A DNA stretch of 64,000 bases. Source: Paractinoplanes polyasparticus. Its GTDB lineage: Bacteria > Actinomycetota > Actinomycetes > Mycobacteriales > Micromonosporaceae. Shown one piece after another: positions 54,543-63,142 of this stretch. Position numbers and translations under genes: made by a program. Under the pieces are notes generated by a model. The model saw only the letters and a program-made list of their open reading frames with translations. It searched no databases and had not been told where the DNA came from. Every line of letters begins with the position of its first letter. Within the stretch, counting starts at the first letter, position 1. The stretch is from the NCBI RefSeq assembly GCF_019710575.1, contig NZ_JAHWFK010000051.1, positions 82,050-146,049 on the forward strand, written 5' to 3'.

Positions 54543-54570
54543 CGGCCGGCGATCCCCGGATCGCCGGCCG
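54543..54570. promoter_or_regulatory. Intra-operon hairpin after the binding-protein gene
   Basis: CGGCCGGCGATCC (54543-54555) and GGATCGCCGGCCG (54558-54570) form a perfect 13-base-pair stem with a 2-base centre, 10 bases after the binding-protein stop. Such structures protect the upstream message or cause partial termination, giving more binding protein than permease. Confidence 0.75.
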
Positions 54571-54592
54571 CCCCGGCGACGAAGGATCGACC

Positions 54593-55525
54593 ATGGCCAT
54601 CCCCGCGCTGACCGCCCGCCGGGCGAGACTGAACCGGCTCGACACCAAGGGCTCGCCCTATCTGTACGTACTCCCGTTCTTCCTGCTCTTCGGCGCGTTC
54701 GGGCTCTTCCCGCTGATCTACACCGGGTACGTCTCGTTCAACGACTGGGACCTGCTCGACGCCGGCGCGCACGAATGGGTGGGCCTGGCCAACTACCGCG
54801 AACTGGTGCAGGATCCGTACTTCTGGAACGCGCTCGGCAACACCCTGAGTATCTGGGTGCTGTCCACGGTGCCGCAGCTGCTCGTCGCGCTCTGGATCGC
54901 GCACCTGCTCAACCACAAGCTGCGGGCCCGCACCAGTCTGCGCATGGGTGTGCTGCTGCCGAACATCACGTCCATCGTCGCGGTGACGATCGTCTTCACC
55001 CAGCTGTTCGGCCGCGACTTCGGCATGGTCAACTGGCTGCTCGGGGTCGTCGGCCTCGGCCCGATCGACTGGCAGGCCGACACCTGGAGCTCCCACCTGG
55101 CCATCTCGATCATCGTGGCCTGGCGCTGGACCGGCTACAACGCGCTCATCTACCTCGCCTCCATGCAGGCCGTTCCCCATGACCTGTACGAGGCCGCGGA
55201 GCTCGACGGCGCGTCGTCGGCGCAGCAGTTCTGGAAGATCACGGTGCCCATGCTGCGTCCGACGATCATCTTTACCGCGGTGATCTCGACGATCGGCGGC
55301 CTGCAGATCATCGCCGAGCCGCTGCTGTTCGCCGGCAGCTCGACACCCACGGGCGGCTCCGACCGGCAGTTCCAGACCGCCGCGCTGTTCATGTACGAGC
55401 AGGGGTTCCGCGAGTTCCGGTTCGGCTACGCCTCCGCGGTCGCCTGGACGCTCTGCCTCGTCATCGCCCTCTTCGCGATCGTCAATTACCTGATCACCCG
55501 GCGCATCGCCAACGACGAGGAGTAG
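54593..55525 (+). CDS. Sugar ABC transporter permease (MalF/CebF type)
   Basis: The 310-residue protein has about six membrane helices, the N-terminal cytoplasmic tail and the permease EAA loop AAELDGASSAQQFWKITVPMLRP (EAA-x3-G-x9-I-x-LP). It forms a heterodimer with the next permease. It resembles the MalF-side CebF family. ATG 54593 is near GGCGACGAAGG. Confidence 0.92.
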   Translation: MAIPALTARRARLNRLDTKGSPYLYVLPFFLLFGAFGLFPLIYTGYVSFNDWDLLDAGAHEWVGLANYRELVQDPYFWNALGNTLSIWVLSTVPQLLVALWIAHLLNHKLRARTSLRMGVLLPNITSIVAVTIVFTQLFGRDFGMVNWLLGVVGLGPIDWQADTWSSHLAISIIVAWRWTGYNALIYLASMQAVPHDLYEAAELDGASSAQQFWKITVPMLRPTIIFTAVISTIGGLQIIAEPLLFAGSSTPTGGSDRQFQTAALFMYEQGFREFRFGYASAVAWTLCLVIALFAIVNYLITRRIANDEE

Positions 55526-55527
55526 TC

Positions 55528-56424
55528 GTGACCGTTCTCGCCGACCCACCGTCCACCCGCGCCGAGACGCCGGCCGAGCCACGCCGGGCCCGCCGCCGAA
55601 GTTTCGGCTATCCGCGCAAGGCCTCGGTCTGGACCTACGCCGCCCTGCTCGCGGTCGTGGCCGGATCGGTCTTCCCGCTCTACTGGTCGCTGGTCGTGTC
55701 GTCGCAGACCAGCGACGCCGTCGCCAAGGTGCCGCCGGTCCTGATCCCGGGCGGGCACCTGTTCGACAACATCGCGCGGGTCTTCGACTCCACCGACTTC
55801 GCCCAGGCGCTGCTCAACTCGTTCATCGTCAGCGGCTCGGTGACGATCTCCGTGGTCTTCTTCTCGACGCTGGCCGGTTTCGCTTTCGCCAAGCTGCGCT
55901 TCCGCGGCCGCAAGGTGCTGCTCGTCGTCGCCATCGGCACGTCGGTGGTGCCGCAGCAGCTCGGCATCATCCCGCTCTACCTGCTGATGGCCGATCTCGG
56001 CTGGACCGACCGGCTCGCCGCCGTGATCGTCCCCGGCCTGGTCACCGCGTTCGGCGTCTTCTTCATGACGCAGTATCTGGGGCGGGCGGTGCCCGACGAG
56101 CTGCTGGAGGCCGGGCGGATCGACGGCTGCGGCACGTTCGGCCTCTTCTGGCACGTCGTGCTGCCGGCCGCGCGCCCCGCCGCGGCGGTGCTCGGCCTGT
56201 TCACCTTCATGCAGGCGTGGAACGACTTCTTCTGGCCGCTGGTCGTGCTGCAGGACAACGCCACGGTCCAGGTCGCGCTCTCCTCGCTGGCCAGCGGCTA
56301 CACCACCGACTACACCCTCACCCTGACCGGCACGCTGCTGGCCACCCTGCCGATCCTGGTGATCTTCATGGTGCTCGGCCGGCAGATCGTCGGCGGCATC
56401 ATGCAAGGAGCGATCAAAGGATGA
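55528..56424 (+). CDS. Sugar ABC transporter permease (MalG/CebG type)
   Basis: The 298-residue protein has six membrane helices and the EAA loop LLEAGRIDGCGTFGLFWHVVLP. It starts at GTG 55528, 2 bases after the previous stop, and its own stop overlaps the glycosidase ATG by 4 bases. An ATPase is not encoded in the operon, so the shared MsiK-type ATPase of actinomycetes probably powers it. Confidence 0.92.
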   Translation: MTVLADPPSTRAETPAEPRRARRRSFGYPRKASVWTYAALLAVVAGSVFPLYWSLVVSSQTSDAVAKVPPVLIPGGHLFDNIARVFDSTDFAQALLNSFIVSGSVTISVVFFSTLAGFAFAKLRFRGRKVLLVVAIGTSVVPQQLGIIPLYLLMADLGWTDRLAAVIVPGLVTAFGVFFMTQYLGRAVPDELLEAGRIDGCGTFGLFWHVVLPAARPAAAVLGLFTFMQAWNDFFWPLVVLQDNATVQVALSSLASGYTTDYTLTLTGTLLATLPILVIFMVLGRQIVGGIMQGAIKG

Positions 56425-57791
56425 CGGACTCGGAACTGCCGCGGATGCCGGCCGGGTTTCTCTGGGGCGCCGCCACGGCGGCGTACCAGATCGAGGGGGC
56501 GGTGGCCGAGGACGGCCGCGCCGACTCGATCTGGGACACGTTCAGCCGGCGCCCGGGCGCCGTCGCCGACGGGAGCTCCGGGGCGGTGGCCTGCGACAGC
56601 TACCACCGCTGGCGCGACGACGTGGACCTGCTCGACGGCCTGGGCGCGGGCGCCTACCGGTTCTCGGTCGCCTGGCCGCGGATCGTGCCGTCAGGCGACG
56701 CCGAGGTGAACAAGCCGGGGGTGGACTACTACGACCGGCTCGTCGACGCTCTGTGCGAGCGCGGCATCCGGCCGTTCGTCACGCTCTACCACTGGGATCT
56801 GCCGCAAGCGCTCGAGGAACGGGGCGGCTGGCGTGTGCGGGACACGGCGGAGCGCTTCGCCGAGTACGCCTCGGTGGTCGCCGGGCGGCTCGGCGACCGG
56901 GTGGGCGACTGGATCACGTTGAACGAGCCGTACTGCTCGTCGATCGTCGGCTATGCCGAGGGCCGGCACGCCCCGGGCGCCACCGAGGGCCACGGCGCGC
57001 TCGCGGCCGCCCACCACCTGCTGGTCGGGCACGGGTTGGCGGTCGCGGCGGTCCGAGCCGCCTGCCCGGGTGCCCGGGTGGGCATCACGCTCAACCTGTC
57101 CCCGGCCGTGCCGGCGACGAACACCGAGGCGGACTCCGAAGCCGCGCGACGGATGGACCTGCTGGTCAACCGGCAGTTCACCGATCCGGTGCTGGGCGGC
57201 GCCTACCCGGACGGGTTCGACCGGCTGTTCGCCGGGGTGAGCGACCTGTCGTTCCGGCGCGCCGGCGATCTCGAGCTCATCGGCGCCCCGCTGGACTTCC
57301 TCGGCGTGAACTACTACTACCGGATCCACGCCGCCGCCGCGCCGTACGAGCAGGCCGATCCGGCGCTGCGCACCGCCTGCGACATCGGCGTACGTTCCGT
57401 GCCGCGTGAGGGGGTGCCGGTCACGAACCTGGGCTGGCCGATTGAGCCGCGGGGCCTGACTGACACGCTGACCGGTCTCGCCGGCCGCTTCCCGGGCCTG
57501 CCCCCGATCTACGTCACCGAGAACGGTGTCGCCGAGGTGCGCGAAGATCCCGGCGCGGACCCGGACAGGATTCGATTCATCGCCACGCACGTCGCCGCCG
57601 CCGCCGAGGCCGGCGTGGACCTGCGCGGCTACTTCTACTGGTCGCTCATCGACAACTTCGAATGGGCCAGGGGGTACGGTCCACGCTTCGGCCTGGCACA
57701 CGTGGACTACCCGACCGGGAACCGCACGCCGCGGGCCAGCTACCACTGGCTGCGGGACCAGCTGGCCCGGCAGCAGGCCACCACCGTGTGA
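56421..57791 (+). CDS. GH1 beta-glucosidase/glycosidase
   Basis: The 456-residue enzyme is a full glycoside hydrolase family 1 barrel. The acid/base Glu169 is in WITLNEPYC and the nucleophile Glu in IYVTENGV. Typical pieces FLWGAATAAYQIEGA and GYFYWSLIDNFEWARGYG are present. No signal peptide is visible, so it hydrolyses imported disaccharides in the cytoplasm, consistent with a cellobiose- or beta-glucoside-type uptake operon. Confidence 0.95.
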   Translation: MTDSELPRMPAGFLWGAATAAYQIEGAVAEDGRADSIWDTFSRRPGAVADGSSGAVACDSYHRWRDDVDLLDGLGAGAYRFSVAWPRIVPSGDAEVNKPGVDYYDRLVDALCERGIRPFVTLYHWDLPQALEERGGWRVRDTAERFAEYASVVAGRLGDRVGDWITLNEPYCSSIVGYAEGRHAPGATEGHGALAAAHHLLVGHGLAVAAVRAACPGARVGITLNLSPAVPATNTEADSEAARRMDLLVNRQFTDPVLGGAYPDGFDRLFAGVSDLSFRRAGDLELIGAPLDFLGVNYYYRIHAAAAPYEQADPALRTACDIGVRSVPREGVPVTNLGWPIEPRGLTDTLTGLAGRFPGLPPIYVTENGVAEVREDPGADPDRIRFIATHVAAAAEAGVDLRGYFYWSLIDNFEWARGYGPRFGLAHVDYPTGNRTPRASYHWLRDQLARQQATTV

Positions 57792-57797
57792 CGGCGC

Positions 57798-57862
57798 GGC
57801 CGGCGGGCGCCGCGCACTCAGTTGCCCGCCGGCCCGTGCTCAGCGCCGTCCCGGGACGGCGC
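57798..57862. terminator. Terminator structures after the glycosidase gene
   Basis: GGCCGGCGGGC (57798-57808) pairs with GCCCGCCGGCC (57824-57834) as an 11-base-pair stem with a 15-base loop, 7 bases after the glycosidase stop. A second perfect 20-base palindrome, GCGCCGTCCCGGGACGGCGC, follows at 57843-57862. Together they should end the operon. The remaining bases to 58085 contain no gene I can support. Confidence 0.75.
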
Positions 57863-58085
57863 CGGCGGGGCCACAGGTACTTGGTGACCCTGAGGGCCAC
57901 CCCGCCGACACCGAAGCGGTCTCGGCGATCCCGTAGACCTCATGCAGCGACCAGGAACCAATGACAACGTCGTCGGCGTGCTCACTACGGCGGCCGTGGC
58001 CGGCGTCGTCGTACGTCGGGGGCTCGCACACACATCAGGTGGCCATCGGGCCGAGTCCCGTAGGGGGTGAGGGAGCGCTCAAGTA

Positions 58086-59501
58086 TTGGCCGCGCCTGCC
58101 GAGAAAGATGGTGTGTCCCACCGCGCACGAGTCTTTGGCCGCCGGTTCTCGGCGGCCTGCGTCGTCGTTTTGGCCATCGCTATGGTCGGTGGCGCCGGCT
58201 TGTACCTCTCCGCCTCCCAGAAGGACGCGCGAGCCCGAATTCTCGACGACTTTGTTGCTCGAGCGCAGCTGGCCGTCGGGGTTGTGGGGAACACCGTTAC
58301 GGCAAGCGACGCCAAGACCCGGGCGTGGGCGATGGACAGCTTCACCGGCTCAGGCCGTGAGCTGACGCGCGCGCTTGATGCTCACCGTGCCGGCGTGACG
58401 TGGCTGGCGGTGCTTCGCTCGGACGGCACGGTGCTCGGCGCTTCGCCGGTCTCCATACGGACACGAGCGGCGCACCTGTCAACCAGTCCGGGATTCAAGC
58501 TCGCGGTCGCGACCGGTCAGATGGCGTACGGCGATATCGTTGTCGAGAACACCGTCCCAGTCGTCTACGCATTCCAGCCCTTCGTGGTTGCCGGTGGTAC
58601 CCGCGTCCTGGCCGTGCCGTTCAACGTGGGTGACGTCGAGTCCGTCCTGCAAAGCGGGCTGGGTACGACCTCAGGCCGCAGCTACGTGATCGACAGTGCC
58701 GGAGCAGTCCTGGCTGCCACAGACAACACCCCTGTCGGCCAGCCGCTTCCTGATGCTCGGCTGGCCACCACGACGAGGGGGGCAGGACAGGGCGTAGTCG
58801 GCGACAACTATTACGTGAGGCAGCCGGTCAGTGGCTCACCTTGGTGGGTGGTCGTCACGACCTCGCGGTCGTCGCTGCTCGCACCGGTGCAGGAAGCCAA
58901 CCAGGTGGCGTGGTTGATCTTCGCAGGATTCGCTTCGGCGGTCGCCCTTATGTTGCTCATCGGTGCGAGAATGCTGAGCAGTTTGACCCGTCTCGCGCAC
59001 GCCCGGCTGCACGACGCTTTGACCGGCCTACCCACCCGAGCCTTGTTCATCGAACATGCTGAGCGGGCTATGGCGCAGCGCCGGCCGGTGGCGGCACTGT
59101 TTCTCGACCTGGATGGCTTCAAGCCGGTCAACGACACCTACGGCCACTCGGCCGGTGACCAACTGCTCATCAAGGTAGCGGAGCGACTGCGGGCGACGAG
59201 TCGGCCGGAGGACCTGGTGAGCCGGTTCGGCGGCGATGAGTTCCTGGTGCTTTGCTGCGGCATGGCTGACGAGCAGACTATTCATGCGGTGGCCGACCGA
59301 ATTCGTCAGGAACTCTCCGAGCCGTACGAGATCGGCGGCCACACCGTGCGAATCGGCGCCTCGATCGGCACCGCGGTCAGCAACCTTCACTCAGACAGCG
59401 CCGAAAAGCTCATCAGCAACGCTGACCTGGCGCTGTACCACGCCAAACGCAGCGGTAAGGGCAGGATCGCGAACTTCACCATGGACCTGGTGCCAAGTTA
59501 G
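58086..59501 (+). CDS. Diguanylate cyclase with extracytoplasmic sensor
   Basis: The 471-residue protein has an N-terminal membrane helix (FSAACVVVLAIAMVGGAGLYL), a periplasmic dCache-like sensor (about 40-270: VTWLAVLRSDGTVLGAS, YVIDSAGAVLAAT), a second helix (LIFAGFASAVALMLLIGARM) and a GGDEF domain (about 310-470). The catalytic motif is GGDEF and the inhibitory RxxD site (RPED) lies five residues before it, so product inhibition by c-di-GMP is expected. TTG 58086 is the start, with GGGAGCG upstream; GTG 58113 is an alternative. c-di-GMP controls development and antibiotic production in actinomycetes. Confidence 0.9.
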   Translation: MAAPAEKDGVSHRARVFGRRFSAACVVVLAIAMVGGAGLYLSASQKDARARILDDFVARAQLAVGVVGNTVTASDAKTRAWAMDSFTGSGRELTRALDAHRAGVTWLAVLRSDGTVLGASPVSIRTRAAHLSTSPGFKLAVATGQMAYGDIVVENTVPVVYAFQPFVVAGGTRVLAVPFNVGDVESVLQSGLGTTSGRSYVIDSAGAVLAATDNTPVGQPLPDARLATTTRGAGQGVVGDNYYVRQPVSGSPWWVVVTTSRSSLLAPVQEANQVAWLIFAGFASAVALMLLIGARMLSSLTRLAHARLHDALTGLPTRALFIEHAERAMAQRRPVAALFLDLDGFKPVNDTYGHSAGDQLLIKVAERLRATSRPEDLVSRFGGDEFLVLCCGMADEQTIHAVADRIRQELSEPYEIGGHTVRIGASIGTAVSNLHSDSAEKLISNADLALYHAKRSGKGRIANFTMDLVPS

Positions 59502-59617
59502 TTCGTCGGGGTGGAGGTTCCTGCCGGCGTATCTTCCCCGTCCCGGCACAGCGACGGCGGACGCGCTGCAAATGCTCCTCAGCTGGGTCGCGCAGGCGCA
59601 GCAGGGTCCGACCGCAG

Positions 59618-60748
59618 TCACGCTGTCCACCCCGATCGCTGAACCACCTGGCCGACCTGATCCGCACGCGGCGGCGGAGCGGGGACCGGCCCCCGCGGGT
59701 GGTCAGGAGCGGTAGCCGCCAATCGGCTACCGCCGCGCCGGGACCGTTGAGTTCTACTGGTGACTTCGACGCGAAGGATGCGGTCGTCTCCCGGTTTCGG
59801 GTCGACGCCGCCCCACGTGGAGCCGTCGGTGTTGGAGGTCATCAGCCAGAGCGCGCCATCAGGGGCGACCTCGACGGTACGGATGCGGCCGTACTCGCCG
59901 CGGTAGTGCTCGACCGCCTCACCGGTCGCACGGCCGTTGTCGACAGGTAGTTGCCACAGGCGTTGTCCGCCGAGGGCGCCGATCCAGAGCGAGCCGGCGG
60001 CGTGGGCCATGCCCGAGGGTGAGGCGTCGTCCGGGTGTACGGTCCAGATCGGCGCCGTTCCGGTGCTGCCCGCGATGCCTTCGGTCTCGGGCCAGCCGTA
60101 GTCCGCTCCGGGCCGCAGCACGTTGACCTCGTCCCAGGTGCGGTGGCCCAGTTCCGAGGCGTACGCGGTGCCGTCCGGGCCGAACGCGATGCCCTGCACG
60201 TTGCGGTGCCCGGACGAGTAGATCGGGCTGTCGTCGGCGTTGCCGTCGGGGACGGTGCCGTCCGTACGGATACGCAGGATCTTGCCGTTGAGGGAGGTGT
60301 CGTCGGCGGCGTCGGCCGGTTCGAAGGCGTCTCCGGTGCCGATCCACAGGTTGCCGTCCGGGCCGATCACGAGGCGGCCGCCGTGGTGGCGTTCGGCGGT
60401 CCGGATGCCGTCGAGCAGCACTCGCTCCTGGCGCAGCGACCGGTAGTCCTGGGCGATGGTCAGCGCGACGATGGAGTTCTCGTCGGCGCCGGTGATCGAG
60501 GCGTAGACGGTGCGGTCGGTGACGAAGCCGGGTGAGGCGGCGATGCCCATCAGACCGCCCTCGGCCTTCGGGACGACGCCGGGAACCTTGCCGACGGTCT
60601 GTGCGGGGCCGCCGCCGGCGGGTACTCGTTTGATCAGGGCCGAGTCGCGTTCGGAAACCAGCGCGGAACCGTCGGGCAGGAAGAGGCGATCCGGGTGCGG
60701 ACCGGTGCGGCCCGCCTGGCCTCGGTCCAGCTGGTCGATCCGCGCCAT
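59618..60748 (-). CDS. PQQ-type sugar dehydrogenase-like protein, probably 5'-truncated
   Basis: The 376-residue frame is a glucose/sorbosone dehydrogenase-type six-bladed beta-propeller. It shows LFLPDGSALVSERDS, the catalytic His region HHGGRLVIGPDGNLWIGTGD, the bound-cofactor loop IYSSGHRNVQGIAFGPDG and WDEVNVLRPGADYGWPE. Relatives are secreted and start with a signal peptide and about 30 residues before LPDGS. Here the N-terminus (MARIDQLDRGQAGRTG) has none of this and starts 4 bases after the short-chain dehydrogenase stop. The signal peptide and first strand seem lost, so a functional exported enzyme is unlikely. Confidence 0.7.
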   Translation of the reverse strand: MARIDQLDRGQAGRTGPHPDRLFLPDGSALVSERDSALIKRVPAGGGPAQTVGKVPGVVPKAEGGLMGIAASPGFVTDRTVYASITGADENSIVALTIAQDYRSLRQERVLLDGIRTAERHHGGRLVIGPDGNLWIGTGDAFEPADAADDTSLNGKILRIRTDGTVPDGNADDSPIYSSGHRNVQGIAFGPDGTAYASELGHRTWDEVNVLRPGADYGWPETEGIAGSTGTAPIWTVHPDDASPSGMAHAAGSLWIGALGGQRLWQLPVDNGRATGEAVEHYRGEYGRIRTVEVAPDGALWLMTSNTDGSTWGGVDPKPGDDRILRVEVTSRTQRSRRGGSRLAATAPDHPRGPVPAPPPRADQVGQVVQRSGWTA

Positions 60749-60752
60749 CTGG

Positions 60753-61505
60753 TCAGGAGCGGTAGCGGCCGCTGAGCACGCCCAGGACGTCGGCGTAGCG
60801 GCCCTCGGCTACGGCGTTGCGCTGCCACTTGACGCGCTCGACCAGGATCTGCTCCGCCTTCGGGTCGGTCTCGAGCAGGCTCATCACCTCGTCGAGGAAA
60901 TCCTCCAGAGGCATCGCCACCTCGGAGTTCTGCTGGTTCATCAGAGTGGTCCGGGTGGCCGGCGGGACCAGCTCGATCACCTGCACGTCGCTCTTGTGCA
61001 ACTGGACCCGCAGGCTTTCGGTGAACGAGTGGATCGCGGCTTTCGTGGCGTTGTAGGTCGGCGTGGCCGGCAGCGGCACGTAGGCCAGACCCGAGCTGAC
61101 GGTCACGACGGTCGCCGTTGGCTGGGCGAGCAGGCCGGGCAGGAACGCGTGGATCAGCCGGACCGGACCGAGCAGGTTGACCTCGATCGTGCGCTCGGCG
61201 ACATCCAGCGACGCCGGGTCGCGCAGGTCCTCGGGCTCCATGATGCCGGCCATGGTGATCAGGGTGTCCAGCGCCGGGTAGCGGGTGGCGAGTTCGTCGC
61301 GGGCGGTGGTGATCGACGCCGGGTCGGTGGTGTCGATGGTGATAGTGCCGAGGCCGGGGTGTTCCGCGGCGATCTGCCGCAGTAGTTCGGTGCGCCGGCC
61401 GCCGACGATGACGGTGTTTCCCTTGGCCTGCAGACGCAGGGCGAGGCCGAGGCCGATGCCGGACGTCGCGCCGGGAATGAAGATGGTGTTTCCGGTGATG
61501 TTCAC
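60753..61505 (-). CDS. Short-chain dehydrogenase/reductase (DltE/YbbO-like)
   Basis: The 250-residue SDR has the cofactor loop GATSGIGLGLALRLQ, a MAGI in place of NNAG, the catalytic Ser in VSSGLAYVPLP and YNATK. The C-terminal half is of the type that follows DltE-like atypical substrate sites (LVPPATRTTLM). GTG 61505 is preceded by GAAGGAA. Its stop is 4 bases before the truncated sugar dehydrogenase frame. It may have been brought next to that gene by deletion. Confidence 0.87.
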   Translation of the reverse strand: MNITGNTIFIPGATSGIGLGLALRLQAKGNTVIVGGRRTELLRQIAAEHPGLGTITIDTTDPASITTARDELATRYPALDTLITMAGIMEPEDLRDPASLDVAERTIEVNLLGPVRLIHAFLPGLLAQPTATVVTVSSGLAYVPLPATPTYNATKAAIHSFTESLRVQLHKSDVQVIELVPPATRTTLMNQQNSEVAMPLEDFLDEVMSLLETDPKAEQILVERVKWQRNAVAEGRYADVLGVLSGRYRS

Positions 61506-61579
61506 GGGGTTCCTTCGATCGGCGATTCGGGCACGCGGAGGCGCCCGCATTTCTGCAGTGATGAATGAAGCGGCGGGCT

Positions 61580-61796
61580 TCAGGCGAACTTCTGATTCCC
61601 CAGGAGGTCCAGGAAGGCAATCTGCGCGTGAGCCTGGCCGATGCGCTCGTGCTCGGCCGGATCGTTGCTGTCGCGGGCGGACGGGTCGGCGGACCAGCGC
61701 CACGTGACGTTGGAATCGTTACCGGGCAACCCGGTCCGGACGCCCACCAGGTTCTGGGCGACGACGAAGGAACTCACCGGGCGCTTTGCCGTCCAT
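61580..61796 (-). other. Possible small gene with a frameshift
   Basis: A strong GGGAGG on the minus strand precedes an ATG at 61796 (MDGKAPGEFL), but that frame soon stops. The neighbouring frame reads PVSSFVVAQNLVGVRTGLPG and ends AHAQIAFLDLLGNQKFA at 61580. Joining them after MDGKAP would give a protein of about 71 residues. I do not recognise it. It may be a frameshifted gene or a coincidence. Confidence 0.3.
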
Positions 61797-61963
61797 GTCG
61801 ACCTCCCCTCTTGCCGGTGTGAATCCAGCATCGCCGGAAGGAACCGGGATATGAAGGCCACGTTTAGCCTAGGTCTCCCATTCCGTGGCTACCGCCTGAT
61901 CCCTGTCATCGGCAACACGCACGGGCCTTCGACTGGCACTGACAGAACCAGGTACGTCCGTGC

Positions 61964-62290
61964 CTATCTCGCCGGCCTGTGATCAAAGACTGTCGACCAC
62001 ACGACTCGACGGCGGGCGCGAAACCGCCCGTCCGTGCGGATCAGCGAGTCTTGGTCAGGAAGATACAAAAATGCGTGCAGCAGCGGGAGTCCGGCGAACA
62101 GGGAGTAGGCGACCGGGTTCGCGTATTCGTCGATGTGGACGATGTGCCCGTCGCGGAACTCGAATTTGAAGACATAGACGTTCTGATACCTGGTGTCGGT
62201 GCCGGCCGGCACGAGGTCTCCCTCGGCCTGGACGAACACTGTGCCACCCTCGGCGTCGACCGACTCCCTTCGCCGGTCGGTGAGAACCGA
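61964..62290 (-). pseudogene. C-terminal remnant of an NTF2/SnoaL-like protein
   Basis: The minus strand encodes GGTVFVQAEGDLVPAG, then YQNVYVFKFEFRDGHIVHID and EYANPVAYSLFAGLP, the last three strands of a SnoaL/ketosteroid-isomerase-like fold. The first half with the cone-forming helices is absent and no start with a ribosome site is present. The C-terminus runs about 35 residues beyond the usual end (VVWSTVFDHRPAR). It is a truncated remnant. A perfect inverted repeat (62329-62377) lies just beyond the lost 5' end. Confidence 0.65.
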
Positions 62291-62328
62291 GTCCGGTCCG
62301 GGCTCGTCGATGTGATCCAGGCATAAGT

Positions 62329-62377
62329 GATCCCCGGATGGACAGGCCGGCGAACCGCGCCTCGGTATCCGGGGATC
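62329..62377. terminator. Stem-loop with T-run upstream of an SRPBCC gene
   Basis: GATCCCCGGAT (62329-62339) and ATCCGGGGATC (62367-62377) are perfect 11-base inverted repeats separated by 27 bases, and the second is followed by TTTT. This looks like an intrinsic terminator for plus-strand transcription, although no intact plus-strand gene precedes it. It may instead flank the deletion that truncated the neighbouring NTF2-like gene. Confidence 0.5.
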
Positions 62378-62422
62378 TTTTGTGCCTGCCACAGTCTCTG
62401 GTTCTGTCGCAGGGTATTGGCC

Positions 62423-62941
62423 ATGACGATCAAGCTTCTGATCAGCGCAGCCGACAACACAGTCCCGATCACGATCCAGCAGCGGAGCTCCCTGGCGCCC
62501 GCCGACGCGTTCCGGCTCATCATGCCCATCGATCTGCCGACAGTGTTCGACACGGTCTGGCCGTTCCCCGGTGTCCGGTCGGTCGCGAATCAGACCGAGT
62601 CCTGGGACCACACCGGCCCTACCCGGAACCCGCAGTTCGAGGACGGATCGCAGGCCGACGAACAGCTCACCGAGTGCGTCGACGGCGTGAGTTTCGCGTA
62701 TCAGCTGACCGGGTTCACCAACGTCCTCTCCCGGCTGGCCGTCGGCGTACGAGGGGAATGGAATTTCAATCCGGACGGCGACGGCACGCTGATCCGGTGG
62801 ACCTACGAGTTCAAGCCGTTGCCGGGGCGACGGTGGATCATCGCCGGCCCGTTCGCCCCGCTCTGGCGCCGGTACATGGTGGTCGCGCTCGATCGGATGG
62901 TTCAGTGGAGCGAGGCGGCCGTAAGAGGGCCGGTTGCCTGA
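62423..62941 (+). CDS. SRPBCC-family protein
   Basis: The 172-residue protein is a polyketide-cyclase/START-like SRPBCC member. It shows DLPTVFDTVWPFPGVRSV near residue 40, SWDHTGPTRNPQF and a C-terminal amphipathic helix (WRRYMVVALDRMVQWSEAA). AGGG precedes ATG 62423. It is one of the few intact genes in this part of the window. The ligand is unknown. Confidence 0.8.
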   Translation: MTIKLLISAADNTVPITIQQRSSLAPADAFRLIMPIDLPTVFDTVWPFPGVRSVANQTESWDHTGPTRNPQFEDGSQADEQLTECVDGVSFAYQLTGFTNVLSRLAVGVRGEWNFNPDGDGTLIRWTYEFKPLPGRRWIIAGPFAPLWRRYMVVALDRMVQWSEAAVRGPVA

Positions 62942-62999
62942 GGGGCTCACGACGCTCGGGTGCCACCGATGTAACGCAGCACCGCGATGACCCGGCGGG

Positions 63000-63142
63000 A
63001 CAAATACACCTCTACCGCGTTGATCGATCGTGAACAGGTTCAGGAGCTGTTGGTCTTCACGGCCACGCCGGGGTCGCCGAGCTCCCAGAAGCTGCAGTTG
63101 CTGGCCGCTGTCGGCGCCTGGTCCGCCAGCGGCCCCGGGTGA
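63000..63142 (+). pseudogene. Remnant A of an MmyB-like regulator C-terminus
   Basis: One frame reads LIDREQVQELLVFTATPGSP then SSQKLQLLAAVGAW and stops at 63140-63142. MmyB-like XRE regulators end with a LVVYTAEPGSPSxxxLxLLAxW pattern, which this matches. Only about 40-45 residues remain, with no start. A second fragment of the same family follows directly. Confidence 0.55.

Noticed and set aside
53237..55582. 781-codon open frame on the minus strand
   Set aside because: Complement of the sugar-binding protein and first permease; Asp/Arg/Gly/Val-rich antisense composition.
57840..58031. 63-codon minus-strand frame between the glycosidase and diguanylate cyclase
   Set aside because: It overlaps terminator palindromes, has no ribosome site and matches no family I know.
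61979..62326. 115-codon plus-strand frame ending just before the T-run stem-loop
   Set aside because: The other strand encodes clear NTF2-like strands (VYVFKFEFRDGHIVHID), so the plus frame is the shadow, even though its stop precedes a terminator-like repeat.
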